Origin: Onchocerca volvulus
Lineage: Eukaryota; Nematoda; Chromadorea; Rhabditida; Onchocercidae
Direction of reading: 5' to 3'
Length of the DNA stretch: 64,000 bases
Assembly (NCBI GenBank): GCA_000499405.2
Contig: HG738137.1
Coordinates: 14,563,661 to 14,627,660 of the forward strand
Shown: in pieces, positions 1 to 14,038 of the stretch
Numbering within the stretch: the first letter of the stretch is position 1
How the letters are laid out: the number at the start of each line of letters is the position of its first letter
Translations under genes and position numbers: made by a program
Notes under the pieces: model-generated
What the model was told of the DNA's origin: nothing
What the model saw: only the letters and a program-made list of their open reading frames with translations
The model's database searches: none

Positions 1-2009
1 TTTAAATTTCCATGATAGTTATACAGCATCAATCATGCTATCAGTATTTTATCACCAAGATAATAACTATTTTCAAGTTCATTTTTTTTTGTTTAATGTA
101 TCATTAATTTTATTCATTTATCAATTAATATGTGCTCATTTTTCATCCTCTTTCTCCTTATCTTTAATTTATTTGCAAAAAAAAAAAAAAAAGTTATCCA
201 TTGTCTTCCAGAAATGAAAAACTTAAGTTTTACAATAGTAATATCGACTTCAAATATCTCACATTTAAATATAACGAAAATATCGGTATCAGGAATTTCA
301 CATAAAAATACATACATAAATATTTCACTTATTTTTCCTATTAAAGTTATAACAATCATTTCATAGCATATTTTTATCATTCAATCACTTATTCTATCAG
401 CTAATCAATTTATCTATCAATTGATAAGTTTATCGGCCAGACTAAGCTTCTCATCATTCTTATTCAGTTTTTCGAGTCTTTTTGTAACATTTATTCGCCA
501 TCGAATATTCGTCATTCGATGACATGTATTTGATATCATTTCATGAAACCTTAAGTATATCCTCAACGAAATTCGAAATAGTGCTGTAAATTCAAATTTG
601 ATTGGTGAAAAGAAATCTTATTAATTCAATGCAATTTTTGCTCGAAAAGTCTTTCTTCTATTAAATTAAATTGAATAAATAGAAAGATTTCAATTTAACT
701 TATAAATAATCCTAACATTTATCAAAAAAAAAAAATAATAATAATAATTCTCCAAATCTTTGAAATAATTATTTCTTTTTTGAAAAAATTATCCATTTAA
801 ACAATTAAAATAATAAATGCATCACTAATCTATTATAATAAAAATCACCACTTCTTAAGCGATAATTTTATTTTCACTTATTTGTAAATTTGTCGTCCAA
901 ACCTATCTAAAACCATACATTTATTCTTCCTATCTCAAATTAAACAAAAAAATTCTAATATTCTATTGGATAATTAATCGTTTCATCTGTTTCCACAACA
1001 GTGTCGACGAACTTGTATTCTTTCAGATTCCGAAACAAAAAAAAAAAATTTTTGGAAATAAGCGATCGAAATGTTAATGATTTTTTCAGTTTACTAAATT
1101 AAAGTTGGGATTAAGAAAATTTCTCTTTTAAACTTCTTTTTTCCCCAAAAAGAAAAAAAGAAAAAACACACACATACACACATGAGACTTTGAATTTTTC
1201 TCTTTGAAGTTAAGAAATGCAAACTTTTTCTTCTTTCATCACAATACCTGAAACTTTTAAATCCAGTTTTAAAATATTATCACCATAGAAGTTTAAATTA
1301 CTTACACAATGCTGAAGAAGCACAAGGATATGTTATATGACTATTTTGACAACTTGGCTCAATTTCTTAGCTATCTGAAACGAATTCAAATTTAACAAAT
1401 TCGACTAAATACTTTTTTCCGTTTTAATTTTAATTGTTTAGTTGGTTTTATTTTAAATATTCACCAATTAAGTCATCGTCAATTCAAATCGGATCTAATT
1501 GTATGTAGTTGATTGCCTAAATAGCTAAGAATGTAATCTTTAAATGCATGACGAAAATTTGCTGAATATTTTAAAATATTTTAGATAAATTATTTGAAAT
1601 TATTTATCTATTTTTCTGAAATTATCAAATTAAAAATGGAGAAAAAAACGAAGATAATTTGCAAAAATAACGAAATTTGGGATGAAATTTGCATAAAGTC
1701 AAATTTTTTTAATTTTCAACTAAATTAAAAAACAGAAAAGGCGGAAAATAATAATGCATTTATCAGAAATCCTTTTTCTCTTATTTTACATTATTTTCTT
1801 ATCATCTGTTTAATTTATTCGTTCCATTCATAGCTTTATTTTTTTCTTTTTCCTTTAAAAAAAATTTTTAATGATAAACAATAGTTTTTGTTTGACAAAA
1901 TTTATAAAATTATGATTTTTGATTTTTTTTTAAACAGCGTTTAATTCAATTTTAGATAATTTTTATTTCATGATTGATTATTTCTGGACTATCAAGATAA
2001 ACAAACTGT

Positions 2010-2180
2010 ATTATTGTTAGGATATGTTTATCAGCATAAATTATATCACTATCAGGATACATTTTATCATATTAACATACATTGTATCATTGTCAGGATA
2101 AATTTATACCACTATCCGAATAAATTATATCACTGTCAGGATATATCATATCATTATCAGAATATATTGTATCGTTGTTT
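2010..2180. repeat. Degenerate short-period tandem repeat (AGGATA...TATCA units)
   Basis: Units of about 20-42 bases keep restarting with AGGATA and ending near TATCACTATC or TATCATTGTC. At least five imperfect copies are visible. The array lies 150-330 bases upstream of the mannosidase start codon. Any regulatory role is speculation. Confidence 0.6.
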
Positions 2181-2324
2181 TTATCCTGAAATTATACGAA
2201 AAATTATCCTAGTGTCCTGAAACATTATATCAAATTTAATTAGGATACACTGTAGCCCCTATGATGACACATTAATGCTTCAGAATGATTTTTTAATTAT
2301 TTTAATTAAATTAATAAATAATTC

Positions 2325-2338
2325 ATATTTGCAGGAAA
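2325..2338 (+). promoter_or_regulatory. Possible trans-splice acceptor just before the mannosidase start codon
   Basis: The sequence ATATTTGCAG ends at 2334, four bases before the ATG at 2339. Nematode mRNAs often receive a spliced leader at a TTTNCAG-like acceptor close to the start codon, and this site fits. It also supports the choice of ATG. A cis-spliced 5' UTR exon further upstream would look the same. Confidence 0.4.
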
Positions 2339-5300
2339 ATGATTAGGATAAAAATTGGTCCATTTCTATTTGCTGATATCAAATGTTATATTTTTATTAT
2401 AGGATTTTGTATATTTTCCACGTTTTTGGTAAGATTTATTGTATTCTGAATTTTCGCTAAAGTTTTTTAACTTAATTTTTTTGTTAATTAAAATCTCATC
2501 AATTTCTAGATATCAAATAATACTAGGAATTTTGAATTTATATTTTCTAGTAACAATTTTGGATTTTTGCGCCTAGGCTCATACGAAAAGGATTCTATTG
2601 TATCATCAAGTTTAAGTTTCAAAGAATAACTTTTAAAAAAAAATTTTTACTGTAAAATATTCAAAAAAACTAATGAAAAATTAAAAAAGAATAAAAGAAT
2701 GGACTTAATTTGATATTTAATTTTGGAAATTATTTCGGAATTTCAGACCAAGTTTTGGATCACTCTTCCTGCATCATCACCTATTTTTAAATTCTTGAAA
2801 TTTAATGATGAGGAAGAAAATGAAAGTATGGAATTCCATTGTGTACAAACATATCCAGTGGAACCAAAGACCGAATTTAATGTAAGAATTAAAATTTGCT
2901 TTTTGTTCTCAAAATAAATTCATCAGTTGAATTTTTAACGCATTATATTAATTTCGCAAATCATTAACGGAATTATCACAAATTATTGACAAAATTCTAG
3001 ATCTAAAATAATTTAATCGATAAATTACAATTAAATTGATTTAAATACATTTTTATAATGTTAAATTGACTCCAACTTTTTTAAAATGCTGGCTAACTAG
3101 TCATCAATAAAAAAGATATTTATTTCTAATTTTTCAAACATTCCTCAAAAATAATTTTGAGATTATTCTCAAAAGTAATTTTTGTAATTTTCCAAATAAA
3201 AAAGGAATTGTATTATTCAATTGTTTTTTTTTATCCAAACTTTCTTTTTATGACTTAATATAATGCATCGATTACGATTTTTCAAAAATTTGTCTAAATT
3301 TAACATTTATATTTGCTGAAACTAGTTTTAAACATGCGAAAACTCAAGAAGAATATTTAGCTTTTGTTACATTTTTTATTTCACTGTGAATTTCAAAAAA
3401 AAAAGAAAAAAAAATTTTCAAAAATAAAACTGCTAAAAAGAAAATCCTAAACATTTGCCAGTTAACCAATTAATGAAACTTAATTCATTTCTGTTACTTG
3501 ATAACTAATGGTGCAAATGAATTGATGAAACTTTTTGTTAAATTTCGATTATATTCATTTTTCCTAATTCATAATAATAATTAACGAAAGCTTAAGAAAT
3601 TATTGATAATTATATGAATCCTGACTTCTATTACTTTTTTTTCGCATTTTCCCTTGAATTACTAATATTTAATAAATATTCATTTTAATTACTCTTTTGT
3701 TAAACATAATTAATTCTGGAATTATTCCATTTCATAGGTTTTTATCAAAATTTAATAATAATAATTTATTTATTTATTTGTTTTTTTTTTTTTTTTTTTT
3801 TTTTAGACATTCGATATATTTCGAAGAATTGTTGGTCTTGAACAAACATCACAACATCGTTATAAAGTGAGAAAGAAAAAAATTTCAGATGTAACAGAAG
3901 TACACGTTTTACCGTTTACTCATGTTGATCCAGGTAGATAAATCTTTCAGTTACTTTGAATTAGTTAAATAAATTTGAAATATATTGATTTAGGTGAAAG
4001 TAAAAAAGTACATGCTGATTCAAGTAAACAAGTCCGATAATTATAATTCTGGCCATATTTCTTTCATTTGTATTTCAGGAAAAATATATTTAATTTTTAC
4101 TTGATTGAATACAAATGAATCAATAGAAATAAATTCGATATTTGAAATGGATCGATTTTTTTTTTTTGATCCAATTTCTTATTATGATGAGAATGAAACA
4201 TTAAAACGGATCAATCCATTTTTGATTAGCATGCATATATATTAATATTGCAATATTATAATCTGCTATTAATTCAAGTGAAACGTTAATTCGCAAATAT
4301 TACTAATTATTTAAAGACACTTTAAAATTGGAATTATTAACCATCGCTTGCTTTTTAAATAATAAGTAATATTTGTAAATTATTCCTTACATCAAATTAG
4401 TCACTTAAATTATAACATTTTAATTTTATAATGTTATTGATAATGGTAATTTTATAGAAAATTGTATTCAACATATTTCCGTCAATTAAAATTTCTTTTT
4501 AAATCTTCAATTATGAAACAAATAAGTGCTACAAAAACTTGAAAACTTTAATAAGTCTTTTTTTTATAATAAAAGAAGGGAATAGAATTTAAATTTAAAT
4601 TTTAGGTTGGCTAAAAACATTCAATAATTATTTGAATGATACAAATGCTATATTAGATAATATGATAACATTTCTGCAACAACATCCACGTATGCGTTTC
4701 ATGTGGTGTGAAATTGTATATTTGGAGCAATGGTGGTCGAGACAAAATGAAAGTATCAAAAGTTTAACACGAAAGTATAGAAATAATACTTTTTGATATT
4801 TTTTGATTTGTTTTTTTTAAACTTAATTATTATTCTCTTGAGAATTTTTAAAAAATTATTATTTTTGCAATAGCAGCATATAATCAATTTGGTTTTTTTT
4901 TTTTTTTTTATTTGGCTTAATTATTGTTTAAAATAAAAAAAAAAAAATTCGAAAAATTTTCAATTATTTTATCATAATGATAAACTTACTTTCTGCAAAA
5001 TTTCTTCTGAATTCAATCATTTCATTTTAATCAAGTACTTGATAATAATTTTAATTAACTATATCATTAATTTAATTTTTTTTTCCTTTTTTAATTCTTC
5101 GTCAAGGGGATTAAATAAAAGAAAAAAAAAATGCAGTAAGATATATAGAAAAAAATTTTCTATCATTATTTTTAAAAATACAAAAATTTGAATAATTTGA
5201 TACATTGTAAAATGAGGAATAATCGGATAATTAAGTAATGAAATAATAGAAATGATTTCTTTTAAGGTTTATTAAAAATAAACAATTGGAAATTGTAAGT

Positions 5301-8300
5301 GGTTCCTGGGTAATGACAGATGAAGCAACAACTTTTTTTCCATCAACTGTCGATAATATTATCGAAGGACAGCAATATGTTTACAACGAATTAAGTACAG
5401 AAATTTCAACTAACTCCTTTTTTTGGCCACATTTGTTTCTATTATTTATTTTTTGGCTAATTTACTTCGGTCACTTTTCTTTGACCATATTTCTTTCTGT
5501 TAACTTTTTTTTTGTTCGCTTTTTTTTCATTGATTTTTTTTCCACGAAATTATCATTTGATTTTTTGGTGCACCGCTTATTTTACTCATCCGAAATATGA
5601 AAAACTATTAATGGACGAATGATAATATTAATTCAACTTTAGCAACTCTAATAGTCTTAATAAGAGATATCAGTAAACTAACTATTATCATTCGAATAAG
5701 AGCCAAAAATTTTCAGATTAAAACCTTTTTTTTTTTTTTTTTTATTTGGAAAAGGCAAATAATTTCATGAGAGTTGTTCCGAATGAAGAATAAGATGCCT
5801 TCGTCGGAAAATCATATTACTGATATCTATTTTTTTAAATTTTAATGCATTAAGTCAAAAAATTAAATCAAGTAATTTTTAGTAGGAAAAAAATTATTCT
5901 AGATGTCGAAGCTCAAGTGATGTGGTCTAATGATCCATTTGGTCATGGACCATCGGTACCATATTTATTTACAAAAACCGGTATTAATCGTGGAGTAATT
6001 AATAGAATTCATAATGATTTGAAAATATTTCTACGAAATCACGGAGCATTATCATTTCATTGGCGACAATTTTTTGGTAAATTTTAATTTCTTAATTTTA
6101 GTATTCTAATTCCATTTCTAAAAAAAAGTTCATCAATTGTCATTTTTTTTTTTTTTGGAAATGATTGAAAGAATTACTCATTTTCATCTACTCTTCATTA
6201 TTCTTAATTATTTTGATGTTGGTTTCATAAAAGTTTTATCAAACGAAATATTAGGAACAAAAATTTAATTTATGCTTGATTTCTTGATTCATTGTTGATT
6301 TTTCCTAAAAATTTATCTGTACTACTGGAGTCGGTCAAGCAGAGCATGGCCAATCCAGCAAGTCTATAAGGATCGCCATTCTTCATGTACCCGATTCCAG
6401 CTAGTCTATATAAATAAAAATGTTAATGTTCATTCGTTTAAAATTTTAAATCTCCGAAATTTCTCAAAAACACTTCTTATTTATATTAGTTCAAAATCAA
6501 AGATCTCTGAAAGTTCATACCTATTGCTTTGAAATTTTGAAACAACGTTGCATTCGAATACACATATGTTTTTATATACTTTTTATATACACGGGTTGTT
6601 GTGGCTCAGTTTGTTTAAATGGTAAAGAAAGAACAGAGAAAGTGCACGTCTCTAACATATTTAATTCCACAATTTTTGTGGGTACATAATAATATTTTGT
6701 TGTTCCATTGACTGCGTAGATATAGAGATTGTCTGGTTTGCCAGTTCTAGAAAACGCAACATATAATTTTCCATATGAGAAGCAATCCTTCTGTAGATCT
6801 AAACTGCACACTTCTAAAGATTAGCTCCTCCCCGATGATGATTGCCAACGCCAGTCGAATTGGGAGTTGCAATCTTTCAAATTAAAATGGTATATCCGTT
6901 GGAATCATAGCAAAGTGAGGAATGAGGACATCTTCATTTTTGAAAGGTCCTGCAGGTTTGTTGCTTCGCTGACATTGCTCATTGATTTTTGTACTGCAAA
7001 TCGCGTGCCGTTACAAAACTTTGATTGATTAATATTTCGCAATATGATAATTGGTACGCTGATTTTCAATTGCAGTACGTGCGGTGGCATGCCTAAGAGA
7101 TCGTGGTGAACTTTTTTTTTTTCTTTTTTTTTTTCAAATATTCTGTTTGATAATTAAACGCTTCATTTGCTTCCAAACAATGTCGACGGGTGAGTTCCTG
7201 CATTTGAATGTTAGACTGAATGATATTGGTAAGTTCATAGATGTCTTTGTTCTTTGTCGCAAGAATAGCTCGTCCACTCAGCAATCATGATTCAATTATA
7301 ATTGGTTTGAATATCGGGAAATATTTTTTCAACCAATTCTTCATTTGATGTTACTGAATTGCAGAAGTTAGGAGGCAATGAAATTTGCTCTGTGGCCAGA
7401 TCAACCGGTACCTTTCCATTCACAATTTCCAGCAATTGATGTAGAATATTCCAGCTGATCGATCGTTTTGCAGTTGAACACACATATTTGTAGTGAATCG
7501 TTACGCTTTAAGCGTCGCCAAAAAGTAGAGTATTTCAGGCAAACATTTATTTCGTCCGCTAGTGTCGATCGAGGGATTACACGTACTGTTTGCCTGAAAT
7601 CTCCTGCAAGCAATATTAGCACAGTCTGATGTCTTCATGCAAATCTTGCAATAATCGATCAAGAGCCTTAACCATTTTTTTGTGCTCTATTGTACATTCA
7701 TGTCAAACAATAAGTTTGCATTTCTGCGTTACTTTTCTCATGCCGGATGCTTTAAAAATGTTACATGTGGGAGTTTAATAATTGCATGCTCAATAGCAAT
7801 GTCAAAGCGGAATGAACAGTTCTTTCACCTGGTAACAATGTTTCAGCTATTCCGGACGATGCAGCAGCTAAGGTTATGTCATTTTGCGATCGAATTGTTG
7901 CCAGAATCAATCTAATTAAACCATTCCTTCTGGCACATCTAAAAAGAAGATTTCTCCAATTCCCTTTTAATAATAGGCATTATTTGATCGTAAATGTCTT
8001 TTTGTCCAAACATAAGCTTAGGAATATTTGATTGACATACGACAAAAGACCAGCCGTGTCGTAATTTTGTTCGCGATGCAATTCTACATTAAACGAATCA
8101 ACGCAGATCGATTCGGTATTCCCAATTGATTGGGAACTTAGTAAGCGATTTGTAAGCACAAATCTTCAATCATTATCAACGCTTCGTTGTAGATTTATGC
8201 TGTGAAATCCATGTTCATATTTGAATTTTCGCTGCATATTCGATGCAGAATATCTTCAGCCATATACGTTTTAAATTTCTCCCATAACTCCGCTGGAGAT

Positions 8301-9563
8301 GAAGGAGAGCAGGCGGTCAATACGATTGCAAACAGTGTACGAATTTGATTTGGATGTGACATGTTGCATGCGTCATATATACACACTCCCATTGTCGGTC
8401 GTTCTCCAATAAATTCAAAGCTTGACATGCACTACAGTAAGTAGCATGTGTAACGCCGTTGACAATTTTCAATTGCTGGAAGGAGGCTGGACTGGATGCA
8501 TTTACTAACAATATGCGAAGAAGAAGCACTCGTCTTGATTACGATGCACGTTGAACAATCTGTAATTTGTTTGAATATGGCAGATTATATTTCAACTGGT
8601 TCTCCTCGTTTGCGTCGTTCAAATGATTTTCTACTCACATTTCATGTGTAGTACACTTCCGAATATAACACTGTCTACGCAAATGGGTCTTTTTGACATA
8701 ATATGAATAAAGCAGTTAATGTTGTAATTGGTGGATTCAGGTTACTTGTTGCACATTCACATCTATGAAATAAGTGCATTGTTCATTTTCTAGATGTACT
8801 GCTAAATGAACAACAGCTGGACTTCGTTCGTGTTGGAAATGAAAGAATTCGCCATACAGCTTCATTGCTGCTCATATATCTTTCAGCCTAATACTGTGCG
8901 ATTTCATCGATTTGTGATAACGCATTCTTAAAGAAGTGATTTTTTCTGGTTGAACGTCAAAAACTGCCATATTTCTGTCTTTATTCACTTAGTTACAAAT
9001 GAGATACAGTACCACGTTTATATGCACTTTGTATGTTTTTAATAGCAGAGAATATGGAGCAACCCACCTCGATGTCGCCATTCTGCACCAATTTACCGCC
9101 ATCTTCTGCTGATCTTCTGTATAAAAGAATATCCATTGTTTCCTGCAACTCTGTTGGAAACTAATGCTCGAGGATATCGCTTAGAGCATTTTTCGTCTAT
9201 CACGCATGGCGAATTTGGATTCAGTAAACCGAAAGTTCCATATATCATATTTTTCGTCACAATTTCATAACTTGTCACAAGTGTGTGGCAGGTAAAAAAA
9301 AGTGAGTAAAGACGTGCCTATTTGAACGCAACGTTGTGTCAAAATTTGAAAACAATCGATGCAGAAGCTGCAAAGCTACGTGCCAAATAACAGCAACGAT
9401 AATTTACATTTTTATTATTTCAACAGATGAAGCAATTTTTATCGGTACTGTTTTGAATAATTGAAAATTTTACAACAGCAAAATAGTATGTAAAAGAAAA
9501 TTTGCATATTGCATTTTTATTAAATAAATATTCAATAATCAAGTACTAAAATAATTTGATGAC

Positions 9564-9607
<44 letters not shown>

Positions 9608-12600
9608 TTTTTTTTTTTTTTTTTTTTTTTTTGGTCATTTAGATACTAATGGACAACATGAAATGCTTACGCATGTATTACCATTTACTCATTACGATAT
9701 ACTGAGTAGCTGTGGACCGGATCCGGATATATGTTGTCAATATGATTTCAAACGACTGAATCATTTTACATGTCCTAATATTGCTCCGGTACCTATCACA
9801 AATTTAAATATTCATGCAAGGTAAGTGAGACTGTTTCAAATTAAATTTTCTAAATTCTGTCAATTAAATTTTCAAACAAATAGTTTTTCAAATCATTCCG
9901 TATGAAATAAAAATTAGCTTATCAAACTAATAATGTTGCTCAGGCTTATTGCTAGGAGAATATTAGATAAATAAGTATTTAGATTATATAAGTCTGAAAA
10001 TTTATTTCGAATGAATATTTATTTATTAAATATTTCCGCGAGAAATTTATGAAATTTTCGGAAAATTAAGTGAAAATAAACAAATGTATGTTTGAAATGT
10101 ATCTGAAATTTGAATTAAAATGATAATAATTCCTTATTTACAGCGCATTAAAGTTGGAAAAATCATTCCAAAAAATGTCACTTATGCAAGGAAATAATAT
10201 TATATTATCTGTTTGGGGTGATGATTTTCGATATGTTGAATTGGAAGAATGGTATCAACAACATAATAATTTGATATTATTATTTGATTATATTAATAAA
10301 AATTCAAAACGTACGAGAATTAGGTGAAATATCTATATTTTCTTTCGTGATAAAAATTAATATCTTATCCTAAAATATATTAAAATGATAAAAATTTTAA
10401 ATTAGAATTAAAATTAAAAAATATCAATATATTAAGTAATTTTATTTCAATTTTGTTTCTAAAATTTCTATGCAATTTTTTAAATTCACTTATATAACAG
10501 TATGAAAATATTAGAAAATATTTATTAGTTTTATTTTTTCCTGCTAATTTGTCAATTTTCTTTTATTTCATCAATTGAGTTCTAAGCGAAAAAATTTTCA
10601 AAATGATAATTTTGAAATTTTTTCGAATTTTTTAAATTGAAAATATAGATTTGGAACATTAACGGAATATTTTGATGCATTAGAACGAAGCAATAAAGCT
10701 AAAGATCTTACATTAGCAACCTTATCTGGTGATTTTTTCCCGTATCAATGTGCTCTAGGTGATTACTGGACTGGTTTCTATACAACACGACCATTTTATA
10801 AACGACAGGAGAGAGAATTACATGTAAATTTTTGAATTAAATTTTGCTCGGAAATAAAAATCAGCAATTTACTTATGTATGTTATTGTCAAAGTTATGTG
10901 ATTTTTACTTTAAGTATTTGTATGAAATAAAAATATTTCTGAAATTTTAATTTGTAATAATTATACAATTCAAAATTATACTACTTGTTCTATCAATTAG
11001 AAATAAATTCGATACTGTTGTTAAAAATTTTAATTTAAAATATATTTTGTTAGTATGCTGTCCTTTTTTTCTTTCTAAACTTAGCATAAAATCAGTTTTC
11101 AATGTTTTCGAATTATTTTTAAATTATTTTATTCATTCAACTAACTCATAAATTAAATTAAAGAAGAAATTAAAAAAAAAAAATAGTAAAAGTTCGAAGT
11201 TGGAATTTTTTCCCAAAAAAAGCTGAAAATTTTAATTTTATAAAATTTTTTAGTCATTTATAAGAGCTGCAGATTTATTAAGTACCACTACCTTTATGTA
11301 TTTATCGGCCGAAAATCGCCAAATTATCCAAAAACAACTGACAATAGCTCGACGAAGTTTGGCACTTTTCCAACATCATGATGCTATCACGGGTGAGCAA
11401 AAAATTTTATTTATTTTTATTAATTTTTCTTTTCAATATATAAAATTATATATGTGAAATACGATACGAATTCATTTATCCAGTAATTTTTATTACAACG
11501 AAAGTTTTTTATTTGATGAATTATTGACTTAAAATGAAAAATAAACAAATAATTTCTACAGGAACGAGCAAAAATCATGTAATGAAAGATTATTCGCAAC
11601 GTTTGTTTGATTCAGCAAAAATTGTCGAAAATGTGCTGAAGATTTCATTAAGTTCATTACTGCGCTTAAACAGTTTTGAAATTGTAATCTTTGCTGACTT
11701 CAATTGAATTTTTTAGTGATTTATAAAACAAAGAAGGGAAATTCTCCTTTTTTTTTTTTCTCTCAAATTAAACATAAATAGTGAAGAAATTTTGCATTTT
11801 CTTCATTTATTTTTTGTTTTCTTTCGCTCATAACTATTGTATTATTTGCAAATACTATATAAATCAAGAATAGAAATTAACAAAATAAAATGTGGGAAAT
11901 TTTCAGGATAATATTCCATTTATGTACAATGAAAGTAGCAGCAAAAAGTTAATTACTATGGATCAGCTGAGGTTTATAATTTAAAAGATATTTTTAAATA
12001 TTGGAAAATTTAATATTTATCATATTTGCAAATTTAAACTTAGGTTTAAAAATATGGAAATTCATCAAAATTTATCTCATTTTTTGTATGCAAATACTTT
12101 TTTCCAAGAATTTATCCTTATTTTATGACAAAAAACTCATGAAGGATTATTATCAGATATTTACCAAAGTTCATGTTCAATCATAATCATGTTACAGCTA
12201 TAAATTCATGCACTACACAGCAATTTACGTATATACAGTAATCAGTAGTCATCAAAAGATACAATAGTCGTTTAGAAAAATTTTTACCAAGAACACTATT
12301 CCTACTGTGCAAAAATTGATGGAAGATTATCTGAAATATTTGTCAGATTTAGTTTTTGATTCTAGCTATATGATAATTACAATAAAAAACTTATCTGCTA
12401 TAAATAATCTTCAATGGGATACTGTAATTGCAGTTATACATGATACTGTATTATACATTTATGCATGATACAGTATAGAATTAGGAACAAATTTTCCATT
12501 CTTTCTAATGAAATATGTTTAATATAAACGAAGGAAATTAATTAATAGGACAATACTTATATACAACAATGAGCCATATGAAAGGACGGAAACAATCGAA

Positions 12601-14007
12601 TTGCTGATTTCTGATCCGAATGTAATTGTGATTGGAACGGATGGACCTATTCAGGCTCAAATAGAGCCATATTTTGATACAGTCAGTGGTAATTTTACGG
12701 AAAATTATCTGGTAATTTAAATTATTTATTTGTTTTGATTAAAAAATTTTATAAATTCGACTAAAAATTCAAATTCATTTTAACAGCTTATGAGTAAATA
12801 ACTTGATTAATAACTTGGATTCGCATCCAAAAAAATCAGTTAAAATCATTGTTGAATGATTAAATTGTGATTAAATTGATGAAACTACAATTATCACTGG
12901 TTTTTTTTTAATTGTTAATTCAGAAAAAAATTGTTTTTTTTTAATAATTTTAAGCTGGTTTTCTTCGCATTTCTCAAAGCCCTATCATTTATTCATTGCA
13001 AAATTCAAAAAACTCATTCGGCAACAACTGAAATTGCTCAAATTTTATCACCAATAAAGTCGCCAAATACGATAAAATATATTTCGAAGTACAATTTTGT
13101 TGTCTATTTTTGTGAATTTGAATTTAATAAAAAAAAATAAAAGCTAATGTAAATAATAAAGAAATGGCGAATATTTTTAAAAATTATCCGCGGTATTTTG
13201 TTGATTTCCGATGGAATTATTCATGTTGCATCTGGTTTTTTATATTCTACCTGATATTTTCTAGTTAATAATATGATTATGGAATGCATATTGCTGATTT
13301 TTTTAGGAGAGTTCGTATTTACCGGATTTCTTTATCCGTTACGGTTTGACTGCTCTTTATTGATTAAACTAAACCGGAAAAAAAATAATTCATTTGATTT
13401 AGAGATTTATAACATATCTCGTTTTGTTTACAGTAATGTTTTGATCTACCATCATTTTGGTATATCAGAAAGAAACAATTTAATGGATTTTTTCGAGATT
13501 AATTAGAAAATTTAAGTTCATTCAAAGTAAACAATTCCTTGGGAAAATTTATTTCTTTTTAGTCATTTTCATGTCAAAACAATAAGCAAGGATGAATTTG
13601 TTCTTCAAACATCACGAATGTTGGTGGAATTGAATCCTGATAATGGATTATTAGACGTATTACTTGCAATTTATTTGAATTTTCGTCATCAAATTATCAT
13701 AATTCAAACAATTAGTTTTTTTTTAATTTATTTGAATTTTCTTCATCAATTTATTATAATTTAAGCATGAGGCGCTATGAAATTCTTTAGTCAAAATTTG
13801 AAAGAATTTTAAAGAATTAATTGAAATTGAAAAAACCAAAATATTCTGGAGTGTTTCATATGCTTTCGTTTTTTTAACTAATTAAAAATGCTTAATTCGT
13901 AGAAATCAATGAACTGAGTTCATTCATGAACTTTAATTAACTGAATTATTCATGGAACTTAATTAGTTGAATTATTCATGAAACTATTATGTCACTGAAT
14001 AATTTCA

Positions 14008-14038
<31 letters not shown>

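Larger units (their letters stand above)
1..2338. other. AT-rich noncoding region upstream of the mannosidase gene
   Basis: I see no exon-like coding segment here. The short reading frames are low-complexity products of A/T runs. The region should contain the promoter and 5' flank of the GH38 gene that starts at 2339, but no promoter motif stands out. It also holds the short tandem array listed separately near 2010-2180. Confidence 0.6.

Noticed and set aside
5286..5600. 104-codon open frame with a hydrophobic end
   Set aside because: Its first half is mannosidase exon 5. The remainder is read-through into the intron after the donor at 5395.
12931..13140. Small hydrophobic open frame
   Set aside because: It is mannosidase exon 14 (12955-13088) with intron sequence on both sides; the exon joins its neighbours in the correct phase.
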